From Actinomyces urogenitalis DSM 15434 (GTDB taxonomy: Bacteria; Actinomycetota; Actinomycetes; Actinomycetales; Actinomycetaceae): a DNA stretch of 47,701 nucleotides. The position numbers and the translations under genes were made by a program. Each line of letters begins with the position of its first letter. Position 1 is the stretch's first letter. Positions 1 through 8,256 of the stretch are shown here, piece by piece. The notes beneath the pieces are model-generated. The model worked only from the letters and a program-made list of their open reading frames with translations. It did no database searches and was not told where the DNA came from. The stretch is from the NCBI RefSeq assembly GCF_000159035.1, contig NZ_DS999576.1, positions 303,027 through 350,727 of the forward strand, written 5' to 3'.

Positions 1-99
1 CCCCGTGAGCGCTCGGCGGCCTCGGGCCTGGTCTCGGCCTACGTGACCTGGCACCTGGAGCGTCGTCTACGCTCTCTGGCACTGGTGGAAAGGACCTGA
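1..99 (+). CDS. recO: RecO C-terminal fragment (DNA repair protein), partial
   Basis: The window opens inside a reading frame that ends with TGA at 97-99. The last 32 codons include SGLVSAYVTWHLERRLRSL, which resembles the C-terminal end of actinobacterial RecO, the RecFOR-pathway protein that helps load RecA on SSB-coated single-stranded DNA. The uppS start follows after one base, so the two are probably co-transcribed, matching the recO-uppS order of mycobacteria. The call rests on a short tail plus gene order; the zinc-binding and OB-fold regions lie outside the window. Confidence 0.75.
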   Translation, partial: PRERSAASGLVSAYVTWHLERRLRSLALVERT

Positions 100-100
100 G

Positions 101-910
101 ATGACCAGCACACCTGCCCCGCGTGGGGATGACGCCGCTGAGGACCGCGTGCCGCTGCACCGACCGGGACTGAGGCCGCCGGCGCTGGCGGCCGCTGCCG
201 TGCCCGCGCACGTGGCCTGCGTGATGGATGGCAACGGTCGGTGGGCTAATGCCCGAGGGCTGCCGCGCACCGAGGGCCACCGGGCGGGGGAGTCCACCAT
301 GATGGACGTCATTGCCGGGGCGGTGGAGATCGGGATCAAGGAGCTGAGCGTCTATGCCTTCTCCACCGAGAACTGGCGCCGCTCACCGGCCGAGGTCCGC
401 TTCCTCATGGGCTTTACCCGCCAGGTGCTGCGCGCCCAGACCGAGGACCTGCGCGCCTGGGGCGTGCAGGTGAGGTGGGTGGGTCGCGAGCCGCGGCTGT
501 GGAAGTCCGTCCTGGAGGAGGTCCGCCGCGCCGAGCGGCTGACCGCCGGCAACGAGACCATGGTGCTCAACATGTGCCTCAACTACGGAGGCAGGGCGGA
601 GATCGCCGACGCCGCCCGCGCGATCGCCCAGGAGGTGGCCGCCGGGCACCTCAAGGCCTCCGCGGTGGGGGAGAGGACCGTGGCCCGTCACCTGTACTCG
701 CCCACGATGCGGGAGGTAGACCTCATGATCCGCACCGGTGGGGAGCAGCGGACCTCAAACTTCCTCATGTGGGAGGCGGCCTACGCTGAGCTGTACTTCT
801 CGCCCCTGCCCTGGCCCGAGTTCGACCGCACGCAGCTGTGGAAGGCCTGCCAGGCCTACGCCGAGCGCGACCGGCGCTTTGGTGGGGCGGTGGACCAGGT
901 CCAGGCCTGA
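101..910 (+). CDS. uppS: Isoprenyl transferase (cis-prenyl, Z-polyprenyl diphosphate synthase)
   Basis: This 269-residue cis-prenyltransferase adds isopentenyl units to an allylic diphosphate to make the undecaprenyl or decaprenyl lipid carrier for cell-wall precursors. The catalytic motif VMDGNGRWAN sits at residues 41-50 with the essential Asp at 43, followed by the RTEGHRAGE helix. The C-terminal RTGGEQRTSNFLMWEAAYAE stretch carries the second diphosphate-binding Arg residues and the dimer-contact segment. GAAAGGA at 88-94 is a good ribosome binding site for ATG 101. The first 35 residues are a poorly conserved extension. Chain length of the product cannot be read from the sequence. The gene converges on zur with a 5-base gap. 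Confidence 0.95.
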   Translation: MTSTPAPRGDDAAEDRVPLHRPGLRPPALAAAAVPAHVACVMDGNGRWANARGLPRTEGHRAGESTMMDVIAGAVEIGIKELSVYAFSTENWRRSPAEVRFLMGFTRQVLRAQTEDLRAWGVQVRWVGREPRLWKSVLEEVRRAERLTAGNETMVLNMCLNYGGRAEIADAARAIAQEVAAGHLKASAVGERTVARHLYSPTMREVDLMIRTGGEQRTSNFLMWEAAYAELYFSPLPWPEFDRTQLWKACQAYAERDRRFGGAVDQVQA

Positions 911-915
911 GCCAC

Positions 916-1296
916 TCAGTCCTTGCTACAGGAGGCGCACACCCCGAAGAACTCGGCCGTGTGCTCCATCTGCGTGAAGCCCGCCTGGGCGGACACGCGC
1001 GCGATCCACTCCTCCAGCTCGCCACCAGCGACCTCCACGGTGTGCCCGCAGCGCCGGCACACGATGTGGTGGTGGTGCTCGCTGCCCTCGCAGCGTCGGT
1101 AGAGCACCTCCTCGTCGCTGCGCACCTGGTCCACCTCACCGGCCTCGGCCAGCGCGGTGAGGTTGCGGTAGACGGTGGCCAGCCCCACCTTGGTCCCCTC
1201 CGCCTCCAGGGCGGCGTGGATCTGTTGGGCGGAGCGGAACTCCTCGGTGCGCTCCAGGATGTCGCGCACGGCGGCGCGTTGCCAGGTTGATCTCAT
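916..1296 (-). CDS. zur: Zinc uptake regulator, Fur family
   Basis: A 126-residue Fur-family repressor. The N-terminal winged helix (about residues 1-80) contains the recognition segment GLATVYRNLTAL. A metal-binding dimer domain follows with EGSEHHHHIVCRRCGH and a C-terminal CASC, giving the two CxxC pairs of the structural zinc site. Its ATG overlaps the znuB stop (ATGA), so it is the last gene of the znuA-znuC-znuB-zur operon. That context and the order recO-uppS-zur-glyS (FurB/Zur locus of mycobacteria) favour zinc over iron as the effector. Because the operon promoter carries a Zur-like box, zur probably represses its own transcription. Confidence 0.92.
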   Translation of the reverse strand: MRSTWQRAAVRDILERTEEFRSAQQIHAALEAEGTKVGLATVYRNLTALAEAGEVDQVRSDEEVLYRRCEGSEHHHHIVCRRCGHTVEVAGGELEEWIARVSAQAGFTQMEHTAEFFGVCASCSKD

Positions 1297-2180
1297 GCTG
1301 AGGCCTCCTTGCGGCCCGCTTTGCGCAGGTAACGGCCCAGGCCGGTCGCCACGGCGACCACGGCGTAGAGCACCACGAGCTCGACGACGATCATGGCTCC
1401 TGGAGAGGCCGCCACGACGTAGGTGATGACCAGCCCGCTCACGCAGGCGGCCACACCGATGACCATGGCCAGTCCCATGGTGCGCGAGAACGAGTGCGAG
1501 ACGAGCTGGGCCACCGCCACTGGCACGATCATGACGGCGCTGACCAGCAGGGCGCCCACCACCCGCATCGACACCGAGACCGTCAGCGCCGCGACCACGG
1601 CGACCAGCACGTTGAGCACGCCGGTGGGCAGCCCGATGGCACGGGCGAACTCCTCGTCGTGGCACAGGGCGAACAGAGGACCGCGCAGGCCCAGGCCCAC
1701 GGCCAGCACGACGGCGGCCAGCGCGATGGTGAACCAGGCGTCGGCCACGCTCACCGTGGCGATGGAGCCGAAGAGGTAGGAGGTGAGGTTCGTCGTCGTG
1801 CCTCCGGCGACCTTGATGAGGATGACGCCGCCGGCGATACCGCCGTAGAAGAGGATCGCGAGCGCCACGTCCCCGCGGGTGCGGCCGCGGGCCCGGATGA
1901 CCTCGATGAGGACGGCGCCGAGCACGGAGGCGATGATGGCGCCGGGGATTGCCCAGGCGTCGTGCGGGGAGACGTTGGCGGCGGCTCCGGCCAGCCAGCC
2001 CAGGGCTACTCCGGTCAGCGCGATATGCCCGATCCCGTCTCCCAGCAGCGCCAGACCACGCTGGACCAGGTAGGTGCCCACCACTGGCGCGGACACGCCG
2101 ACCAGGACGGCCACGATGAGCGCACGCTGCATGAGCAGGCTGGAGAACATCTGCGAGCAGGTGTCGATGAGCTCGTTCAC
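1293..2180 (-). CDS. znuB: Zinc ABC transporter permease
   Basis: A 295-residue ABC-3 family integral membrane permease with about eight hydrophobic segments. The N-terminal part contains the family-typical APVVGTYLVQRGLALLGDG loop that contacts the ATPase. It forms the membrane channel for Zn2+ delivered by ZnuA and driven by ZnuC. The start is GTG, 8 bases after the znuC stop, preceded by AAGGAA. The 3' end overlaps the zur start by 4 bases, implying translational coupling. Manganese permeases share this fold; the substrate call comes from the zur and ZnuA context. Confidence 0.92.
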   Translation of the reverse strand: MNELIDTCSQMFSSLLMQRALIVAVLVGVSAPVVGTYLVQRGLALLGDGIGHIALTGVALGWLAGAAANVSPHDAWAIPGAIIASVLGAVLIEVIRARGRTRGDVALAILFYGGIAGGVILIKVAGGTTTNLTSYLFGSIATVSVADAWFTIALAAVVLAVGLGLRGPLFALCHDEEFARAIGLPTGVLNVLVAVVAALTVSVSMRVVGALLVSAVMIVPVAVAQLVSHSFSRTMGLAMVIGVAACVSGLVITYVVAASPGAMIVVELVVLYAVVAVATGLGRYLRKAGRKEASA

Positions 2181-2188
2181 GGCGTTCC

Positions 2189-3040
2189 TTAGTGCGAGTG
2201 CACGCCGAGCGGGCCGGACAGGTCCGGGGCGTGGTGGCGAGCGGGGGCGGCGTCACCGTGCGGGTGCTCGTGCTCGCAGTCGTCGAGGTGGTCGTGGCCG
2301 ACGACGTCGTGCTCACCGTGGTCGTGGTGGGCCGGGGCGAGCGCGGAGGCCGGCCCGTCAGAGATCACTCGTCCCTCCGACAGGACGACGGCGCGCTCGA
2401 CGACGTCAGCCAGCTCACCCATCTCGTGCAGGACGGTCAGCAGCGTCAGCCCCCGCTCACGCAGGGTGGTCAGGATGCGTGCGAGCGCCTCGCGCGAGGC
2501 GCGGTCGATACCCGCCAGGGGCTCGTCCAGGATGAGCAGGTCAGGGTCACGCACCAGGGCACGGGCGATGAGGACGCGCTGGGACTGGCCGCCGGAGAAG
2601 ACCTGGACGTGGTCGCCCGCGCGATCAGCCAGGCCTACCGCGTCCAGGGCGGCTAGCGCCCGCTCGCGCGCTCTGCGGCCCCGGTCGGCGAAAGGATGAC
2701 GAGAGTCAAGTAGGCCCGAGCGCACGACCTCCAGCGCCGTGGCAGGCACACCCGAGGAGGCGCCCACACGCTGGGGCACGTAGCCCACGCGGTTCCAGGC
2801 CACACCACAGCGGTGGGTGACGTCATGACCGAACAGACGTACGCAACCGGCCCACAGAGGGTTCAGACCCAAGACCGTCTTGACCAGCGTGGACTTGCCT
2901 GAGCCGTTGGCCCCCAGCAGCGCCACGGACTGCCCGGCTGCCACGGTGAGGTTGATACCGGACAGGATGAGGGTGGAACCAAGGACCACGGAGGCGTCCT
3001 CGACGACGACGGGATCCGGGTCGTGCCGAGCGGCGCTCAC
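2189..3040 (-). CDS. znuC: Zinc ABC transporter ATP-binding protein with His-rich tail
   Basis: ABC ATPase of the zinc importer. It has Walker A GANGSGKST, signature FSGGQSQRV, Walker B LLILDEP and the switch His in VLHEMGE. The GTG at 3040 overlaps the znuA stop (GTGA); an in-frame GTG at 3046 is the alternative start. The last 45 or so residues are unusual for an ATPase: a His/Asp/Glu-rich tail with HHDHGEHD, GHDHLDD, EHEHPHGD and a terminal HSH. By analogy with His-rich loops in zinc-binding proteins the tail may buffer zinc at the cytoplasmic face; this is inference. Confidence 0.93.
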   Translation of the reverse strand: MSAARHDPDPVVVEDASVVLGSTLILSGINLTVAAGQSVALLGANGSGKSTLVKTVLGLNPLWAGCVRLFGHDVTHRCGVAWNRVGYVPQRVGASSGVPATALEVVRSGLLDSRHPFADRGRRARERALAALDAVGLADRAGDHVQVFSGGQSQRVLIARALVRDPDLLILDEPLAGIDRASREALARILTTLRERGLTLLTVLHEMGELADVVERAVVLSEGRVISDGPASALAPAHHDHGEHDVVGHDHLDDCEHEHPHGDAAPARHHAPDLSGPLGVHSH

Positions 3041-4041
3041 TGGCACCCCAGAGCGGTGCGCAGCTGGGAGAGGTTGGTGGTCATGGCCTCAGTGTAGTCA
3101 CCGGACTCGGGTACTGACTCCACAGGGTCGAGCACCGCCGTCGTCGTCCCCGTCTCAGCGGCCAGGGCCTGGGTCGTCTTGGGGGAGAGGAGTGCCTCGG
3201 TGAAGACCGTGGTGGTGCCGGTGCGGGCCACGATCGTCTTGATCGCCGCGATCTCAGCCGGGCTGGGCTCGGCGTCGGGGTCGATGCCGGAGACCGAGGC
3301 CTGGGTGAGGTGGTAGCGGTCGGCGAGGTAGCCGAAAGCGGCATGGGCGGTGACGAAGGTGGTGCGCTCGCACTGGGCCAGGCCCGTGGTGTAGGAGTCA
3401 TCCAGCGTGGTCAGGGTGTCGGTCAGCGTGGCGAGGTTGGCCTCGTAGTCGGAGGCGTGATCCGGGTCGACGGCGGCCAGGGCCTGGGCGACGGCGCTTG
3501 CGGCCGCCTTCATCCTGACCGGGTCGAGCCAGAAGTGCGGGTCGAGGGCCTCGGTGGCCTCGTCGTCGTGGTCGTGGCTCTCCTGCCCGTCCTCGTCCTC
3601 GCCGTGGTCATGGTCCTCGCTCACGCCGTCGTGGTGGACCAGGTTCACGGCGCTGGCCAGATCGGTGACGGTGGGGCCGGAGACCTGGGCAACGGCGTCG
3701 TCAAGGGAGGGCTGGAAGCCGGAGACGTAGAGGATGGCCGCCTTGCCGCTCAAGGAGGTGACGTCGCGGGGGGAGAGCTCGTAGTCATGCGGCTCGACGT
3801 TGGTAGGGGTGACCGCGGCAGCGTCGACGTGCTCCCCGCCGATGGCCTGGGCCAGGTACTGGATGGGGTAGAAGGAGGCGGCCACCTGGATCCGGCCGTC
3901 GGCGGCGGTGGTGCCGGTGGCGGTGGCGGAAGCGGACTGCGAGGAGGGGGACAGGGCGGCGCAGGCGGTCAGGGCGCCGCCGAGGGCGAGGGCGCTGACC
4001 GTGGCGAGGGCGTGTCGGACGTGGGACTGGGTGATGTTCAT
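3037..4041 (-). CDS. znuA: Zinc-binding lipoprotein of ABC importer
   Basis: A 334-residue cluster A-I substrate-binding protein that captures extracellular Zn2+. The signal peptide ends in lipobox LTAC (Cys27), so it is a membrane-anchored lipoprotein. A His/Asp-rich loop (HHDGVSEDHDHGEDEDGQ, then SHDHDD) precedes LDPHFWLDP, and further ligand positions lie in TAHAAFGYLADRY. I chose the ATG at 4041 because a -35 TTGACA (4077-4072), a 17-base spacer and a -10 GAAAAT (4054-4049) place the transcription start on that ATG, giving a leaderless mRNA. In-frame ATGs at 4050 and 4056 would lie inside the -10 element. First gene of the znu-zur operon. Confidence 0.92.
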   Translation of the reverse strand: MNITQSHVRHALATVSALALGGALTACAALSPSSQSASATATGTTAADGRIQVAASFYPIQYLAQAIGGEHVDAAAVTPTNVEPHDYELSPRDVTSLSGKAAILYVSGFQPSLDDAVAQVSGPTVTDLASAVNLVHHDGVSEDHDHGEDEDGQESHDHDDEATEALDPHFWLDPVRMKAAASAVAQALAAVDPDHASDYEANLATLTDTLTTLDDSYTTGLAQCERTTFVTAHAAFGYLADRYHLTQASVSGIDPDAEPSPAEIAAIKTIVARTGTTTVFTEALLSPKTTQALAAETGTTTAVLDPVESVPESGDYTEAMTTNLSQLRTALGCQ

Positions 4042-4055
4042 GGGAATCATTTTCA
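4041..4055 (-). promoter_or_regulatory. Zur-like operator overlapping the znuA -10 element
   Basis: Read on the minus strand, TGAAAATGATTCCCA matches 12 of 15 positions of the actinobacterial Zur consensus TGAAAATGATTTTCA as I recall it from Streptomyces. It covers the znuA -10 hexamer GAAAAT and the initiation site, so bound Zn-Zur would block RNA polymerase. The right half-site is degenerate. No second copy was noticed in the window. Confidence 0.72.
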
Positions 4056-4077
4056 TCAAGTGGGTGGGGAGTGTCAA
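4049..4077 (-). promoter_or_regulatory. znuA promoter (leaderless)
   Basis: Minus-strand -35 TTGACA at 4077-4072 is a perfect consensus. It is followed by a 17-base spacer and -10 GAAAAT at 4054-4049, with the predicted +1 at A4041, the first base of the znuA ATG. No Shine-Dalgarno sequence is possible. Confidence 0.75.
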
Positions 4078-4112
4078 ATGGACGCCGCTACGAGGTGGCG
4101 CCATACTGCCTC

Positions 4113-4118
4113 TAGACT
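4113..4118 (+). promoter_or_regulatory. Candidate -10 element of glyS
   Basis: TAGACT in the znuA-glyS divergent spacer fits the -10 pattern seen at many genes here. It would start transcription near 4125 and give a leader of about 45 bases. That is too short for a T-box riboswitch. Confidence 0.45.
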
Positions 4119-4169
4119 GACCCCACTCGTTCCCACCAACCAGGTGCGGACAACGACTTGCAGGAGAAC

Positions 4170-5567
4170 ATGGTGGCCAAGACCTCCTCCACCCTCGACA
4201 ACGTCATCAACCTCGCCAAGCGCCGCGGCTTCGTCTTCCCGTGCGGTGAGATCTACGGCGGAACCCGCTCGGCCTGGGACTACGGCCCGCTGGGCGTCGA
4301 GCTCAAGGAGAACATCAAGCGTCAGTGGTGGCAGTACATGGTCCGCTCGCGCGACGACGTCGTGGGCCTGGACTCCTCCGTCATCCTGCCGCGCGAGACC
4401 TGGGTTGCCTCCGGTCACGTCAAGGCCTTCACTGACCCGCTCATCGAGTGCACCTCCTGCCACAAGCGCCTGCGTGAGGACGAGCTGCAGGAGGCATACG
4501 CCGCCAAGCACGGCATCGAGGACCCCGACTCCGTCAGCCTTGACCAGCTCGTGTGCCCCAACTGCGGCACCCGCGGCCAGTTCACCGAGCCTCGCGCCTT
4601 CTCTGGTCTGCTCAAGACCTTCCTCGGTCCGGTGGATGACGAGGCGGGCCTGCACTACCTGCGTCCCGAGACCGCCCAGGGCATCTTCATCAACTTCGCC
4701 AACGTCATGAGCGCGGCGCGCAAGAAGCCGCCCTTTGGCATCGGCCAGGTGGGCAAGTCCTTCCGCAACGAGATCACCCCGGGCAACTTCATCTTCCGTA
4801 CCCGCGAGTTCGAGCAGATGGAGCTGGAGTTCTTCTGCGAGCCGGGCACGGACGAGGAGTGGCACCAGTACTGGATCGACTACCGCAAGGCTTGGTACAC
4901 GGGCCTGGGAATCAAGGAGGACAACCTCCGCCTCTACGAGCACCCCGCTGAGAAGCTCTCCCACTACTCCAAGCGCACGGTGGACCTGGAGTACCGCTTC
5001 GGCTTCCAGGGCAGCGAGTGGGGCGAGCTGGAGGGCATCGCCAACCGCACGGACTTCGACCTGAGCACCCACGCCGAGCACTCGGGCAAGGACCTGTCCT
5101 ACTTCGACCAGACCAAGAACGAGCGCTGGACCCCCTACGTCATCGAGCCCTCGGCGGGACTGACCCGCTCCCTCATGGCCTTCCTGGTGGAGGCCTACAC
5201 CGAGGATGAGGCTCCCAACACCAAGGGTGGCGTGGACACCCGTGTGCTGCTCAAGCTCGACCCGCGCCTGGCGCCGGTCAAGGCCGCCGTCCTGCCGCTG
5301 AGCCGCAAGGAGGAGCTGACTGGTCCGGCCAAGGAGCTGGCTGCGCGCCTGCGCCGAACCTGGAACGTCGACTACGACGACGCCGGTGCTGTGGGCCGGC
5401 GCTACCGCCGTCAGGATGAGATCGGCACCCCCTTCTGCATCACCTACGACTTCGACTCTCCGCAGGACGGCGCCGTCACGGTGCGTGAGCGCGACACCAT
5501 GGCTCAGGAGCGCATCCCGCTGGAGGGCGTGGAGCGTTACCTGGCTGAGCGCCTCATCGGCTGCTGA
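4170..5567 (+). CDS. glyS: Glycyl-tRNA synthetase, eukaryotic/archaeal-like dimeric type
   Basis: A 465-residue class II aminoacyl-tRNA synthetase that charges tRNA-Gly. It starts with the family block [20 protein letters not shown], has motif 2 around [20 protein letters not shown] and motif 3 in [13 protein letters not shown], then an anticodon-binding domain. Residues around 92-140 hold CTSC and CPNC pairs that look like a zinc ribbon, interesting beside the znu operon. ATG 4170 is preceded by AGGAG at a short 3-base spacing; the next codon, GTG 4173, is a possible alternative with better spacing. The position next to zur is conserved in mycobacteria. Confidence 0.95.
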   Translation: MVAKTSSTLDNVINLAKRRGFVFPCGEIYGGTRSAWDYGPLGVELKENIKRQWWQYMVRSRDDVVGLDSSVILPRETWVASGHVKAFTDPLIECTSCHKRLREDELQEAYAAKHGIEDPDSVSLDQLVCPNCGTRGQFTEPRAFSGLLKTFLGPVDDEAGLHYLRPETAQGIFINFANVMSAARKKPPFGIGQVGKSFRNEITPGNFIFRTREFEQMELEFFCEPGTDEEWHQYWIDYRKAWYTGLGIKEDNLRLYEHPAEKLSHYSKRTVDLEYRFGFQGSEWGELEGIANRTDFDLSTHAEHSGKDLSYFDQTKNERWTPYVIEPSAGLTRSLMAFLVEAYTEDEAPNTKGGVDTRVLLKLDPRLAPVKAAVLPLSRKEELTGPAKELAARLRRTWNVDYDDAGAVGRRYRRQDEIGTPFCITYDFDSPQDGAVTVRERDTMAQERIPLEGVERYLAERLIGC

Positions 5568-5644
5568 CCTCCTCAGCATCAACCCCCGGTTGAGGCGGGG
5601 CGTGGGTGGGAGAGCGTGAGTGAGCGGTCAGGCATGATGGACAG

Positions 5645-6934
5645 ATGAGCACCGAGCCCCGTACCCCTGGCCTCAGACGCGCCGCCGGCCACGCCCACGA
5701 CCACGGCGGGCCACTGAGGCTGGCGCCAGGCGAGTCCCGGCGTGTGCGGATCGTGCTCGCGGCCCTCGTCGTCCCCCTGGTCCTGGCCACGCTCCTCGGC
5801 ATCGCGGTGCTGTGGCCCGGGCGCGTGGAGGCCATCGGCTCCCAGCCCTTTGCGGCCGAGGGCGCCAGCCTGGCCACGGCCCGTGTCACCGCCACGCAGG
5901 TCTCCTCCTGCGCCGAGTCGGCAGCGAGCCTGGGCGGGATCAGCGACGGCTCGCTCCTGGGCGACGCCGTGTGCGCCGAGATCACCTCGGGTGAGGGACG
6001 CGGCCTCGTGGTCCCCGTCCACGTGCCTGCCGAGTCCCTGCCGGCGGCCCAGGTCGGGGACCGGATGCGGGTCATGTACACCGCTCAGGCGCTGGCTGGC
6101 GGGACCCCTTACGTCTTCGTCGACTACGACCGCCAGCTGCCGGTTGGCGCTCTCGCCGTGGCCTACCTCGTGCTCGTCGTGGCGGTGGCCGGACTCAAGG
6201 GCCTGCGCGCCGTCCTCGGCCTGGTGCTGGCCACCGGCGTGCTCCTGCGCTTCATGATCCCCGCGCTGCTCGCGCTCCACCCTCCGCTCCTGGTCACCCT
6301 CGTGGGCTCGGTGGCCATGATGCTGCTCGCCGTCTACGTCGCCCACGGCGTCAGCGTCCGCACGACGACGGCGCTGCTGGGCACGCTGGCAGGCGTCGTC
6401 ATCACGGTGGTGCTGGCGCTGTGGGGCGTGGACGCCGCCAACCTCACCGGCGCGGTGGGTGAGGACGCCCTGACGCTGACCGCGATCGTGCCGGGCCTGA
6501 GCCTGACCTCACTGCTGACCTGCGGGATGGTGATCGCTGGGCTCGGCGTCCTCAATGACGTCACCATCACCCAGGCCTCGGCCGTGTGGGAGCTGCACGC
6601 CGCCAACCCCACGCTCAGCCGAGCACGTCTGCTGACCGGTGGGATGCGGATCGGCCGCGACCACATCGCCTCCACCGTCTACACCCTGGCCTTCGCCTAC
6701 GCAGGCACCGCCCTGCCACTTATCCTGGCGGCCGCCCTCATTGACCGCTCCGTGGTGGACACGCTGCTCAGCGGTGAGATCGCCGAGGAGATCGTGCGCA
6801 CGCTGGTCTCCTCGATCGGGCTGGTGCTCGCCATCCCGGCGACGACGGCGATCGCGGCCGCCCTGTGCGCGCCGGCCCGGCATGAGGCCGCAGTGGTGGG
6901 CAGCCAGGCAGGGTCAGCCTCCGGAGACGTCTGA
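5645..6934 (+). CDS. YibE/F family membrane protein
   Basis: A 429-residue integral membrane protein of the YibE/F family, whose function is unknown. A His-containing N-terminus (HAHDHGG) is followed by one membrane segment (about 35-57), an extracytoplasmic beta-rich region to about 158, and then six or seven membrane segments. The family block GMVIAGLGVLNDVTITQASAVWEL is clear near residue 300. A possible -10 CATGAT lies 6 bases before ATG 5645 and there is no good Shine-Dalgarno sequence. The 3' end overlaps the convergent dusB 3' end by 21 bases. Homologues are often suggested to be transporters or export factors; nothing here proves that. Confidence 0.85.
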   Translation: MSTEPRTPGLRRAAGHAHDHGGPLRLAPGESRRVRIVLAALVVPLVLATLLGIAVLWPGRVEAIGSQPFAAEGASLATARVTATQVSSCAESAASLGGISDGSLLGDAVCAEITSGEGRGLVVPVHVPAESLPAAQVGDRMRVMYTAQALAGGTPYVFVDYDRQLPVGALAVAYLVLVVAVAGLKGLRAVLGLVLATGVLLRFMIPALLALHPPLLVTLVGSVAMMLLAVYVAHGVSVRTTTALLGTLAGVVITVVLALWGVDAANLTGAVGEDALTLTAIVPGLSLTSLLTCGMVIAGLGVLNDVTITQASAVWELHAANPTLSRARLLTGGMRIGRDHIASTVYTLAFAYAGTALPLILAAALIDRSVVDTLLSGEIAEEIVRTLVSSIGLVLAIPATTAIAAALCAPARHEAAVVGSQAGSASGDV

Positions 6935-8242
6935 CTCGGCCTGGAGCAGCAGCACGCGCTGGTCCTGGCTGAGGTAGGGCGAGTCCAGCCAGCCGTCGGG
7001 CAGGTGCGGACGCTTGGGCGTGCCGGCCCGCCCTCGCGGTCCCTCCACGGTCTCGCCGGGGTAGAGCACCTGCTCGGGCAGGCGTGCGCGCATGGCCTCC
7101 AGCCCGGCGTCGAGCTCGGCGAGTGAGGAGACCTTCATCAGATCCCCACGGGCCTGCCCGCCCACCGGATACCCCTTGAGGTACCAGCCAATGTGCTTAC
7201 GCAGGTCACGTACGCCCCGGTCCTCGCCGAGCTCGGCAGCCAGCAGGCGCGCGTGGGCGCGGATCGTGGCGATGACGGCGTCCAGGTCCGGGTGGGTGCG
7301 CTCGACGGAGCCGGACAGGGCGTGGACGATGTCAGCGAACAGCCAGGGCCGGCCCTGACACCCCCGGCCCACGACCACGCCGTCACAGCCCGTCTGCCTC
7401 ATCATCTCCAGCGCGTGGCTACCAGTCCAGGTGTCCCCGTTACCCAGCACAGGAATCCGGCAGGCCTCCTTCAGACGCGCGATCGCGGACCAGTCCGCCT
7501 TGCCTGCGTAGTGCTGGCGGGCCGTACGCCCGTGCAGGGCCAGGGCCGCGACCCCGGCGTCCTGGGCGGCGCGGGCGGCGTCGAGATAGGTCTCATGCTC
7601 CTCGTCGACGCCGATGCGCATCTTGACGGTCACCGGCACCTCGCGCTCGCGCCGGCCCAGACGCACCCCCTCCTCGGCTCCGCGCACCACCTCGCGCAGG
7701 ATTGCGTGCAGCAGGTCCTTCTTCCACGGCAGCGCCGCCCCACCACCTTTGCGGGTCACCTTGGGCACCGGGCAGCCGAAGTTGAGGTCAATGTGGTCAG
7801 CCAGGTCCTCCTCGACGAGGATGCGCGCGGCCTTCCCAGCGATAACCGGGTCCACCCCGTAGAGCTGGATGGAGCGCACGCGCTCAGTGGGGTCGGTGCG
7901 CACCATGGCCAGGGTCTTGTCATTGCGCTCGACCAGCGCGCGCGTGGTGACCATCTCGGTGACGTACAGACCTGCTGGGGCGAGCAGGCCGCCGTCGTCG
8001 GTAGGCAGCGGGCCGGCGGCTGCCGGGCGAGCGTGAGCGGGCAGGGCGCTCTCGCCCTGCTCCCGGCACAGGCGGCGGAAGGAGGCGTTGGTGACGCCAG
8101 CCATCGGGGCGAGCTCGACGGGCACGCCAACCGTAATTGGGCCAATGCGTAGCGGGCTGACGCCGAGCGGGGCGAGGCCGAGCTGGGCCGGGTCGGCAGG
8201 TTGCGAGGTGGGGGCGTGCGTCACGCGCACACTCTGGCACAC
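6914..8242 (-). CDS. dusB: tRNA-dihydrouridine synthase, DusB type
   Basis: A 442-residue FMN-dependent enzyme that reduces specific uridines in tRNA to dihydrouridine. The TIM-barrel N-terminus has LAPMAGVTNASFRRLCREQG. The catalytic region is DLNFGCPVPKVTRKGGGAAL with the Cys general acid, followed by TVKMRIGVDEEH, the LHGRTARQHYAG RNA/FMN loop and PVLGNGD. An unusual insert of about 27 Ala/Pro-rich residues sits between REQGE and GLYVTEM, where most homologues continue directly. The start is uncertain: GTG 8242 opens the longest frame, and GTG codons at 8230 and 8224 are also possible. It diverges from fabG with only 14 bases between the starts. Confidence 0.9.
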   Translation of the reverse strand: MCQSVRVTHAPTSQPADPAQLGLAPLGVSPLRIGPITVGVPVELAPMAGVTNASFRRLCREQGESALPAHARPAAAGPLPTDDGGLLAPAGLYVTEMVTTRALVERNDKTLAMVRTDPTERVRSIQLYGVDPVIAGKAARILVEEDLADHIDLNFGCPVPKVTRKGGGAALPWKKDLLHAILREVVRGAEEGVRLGRREREVPVTVKMRIGVDEEHETYLDAARAAQDAGVAALALHGRTARQHYAGKADWSAIARLKEACRIPVLGNGDTWTGSHALEMMRQTGCDGVVVGRGCQGRPWLFADIVHALSGSVERTHPDLDAVIATIRAHARLLAAELGEDRGVRDLRKHIGWYLKGYPVGGQARGDLMKVSSLAELDAGLEAMRARLPEQVLYPGETVEGPRGRAGTPKRPHLPDGWLDSPYLSQDQRVLLLQAESDVSGG

Positions 8243-8243
8243 G

Positions 8244-8249
8244 TAGGCT
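8244..8249 (+). promoter_or_regulatory. -10 element of leaderless fabG-fabI
   Basis: TAGGCT ends 7 bases before GTG 8257, with no Shine-Dalgarno sequence between. This is the same geometry as many genes in this window, so the fabG mRNA probably begins at its GTG. Confidence 0.65.
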
Positions 8250-8256
8250 GGTAGTC

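Noticed and set aside
4119-4169. Possible glycine T-box riboswitch before glyS
   Set aside because: The predicted leader is only about 45 bases, with no stem or specifier features of a T-box.
4074-5582. 502-codon antisense frame across glyS
   Set aside because: Low-complexity Val/Leu/Gly/Asp-rich translation lying wholly opposite glyS; no motifs.
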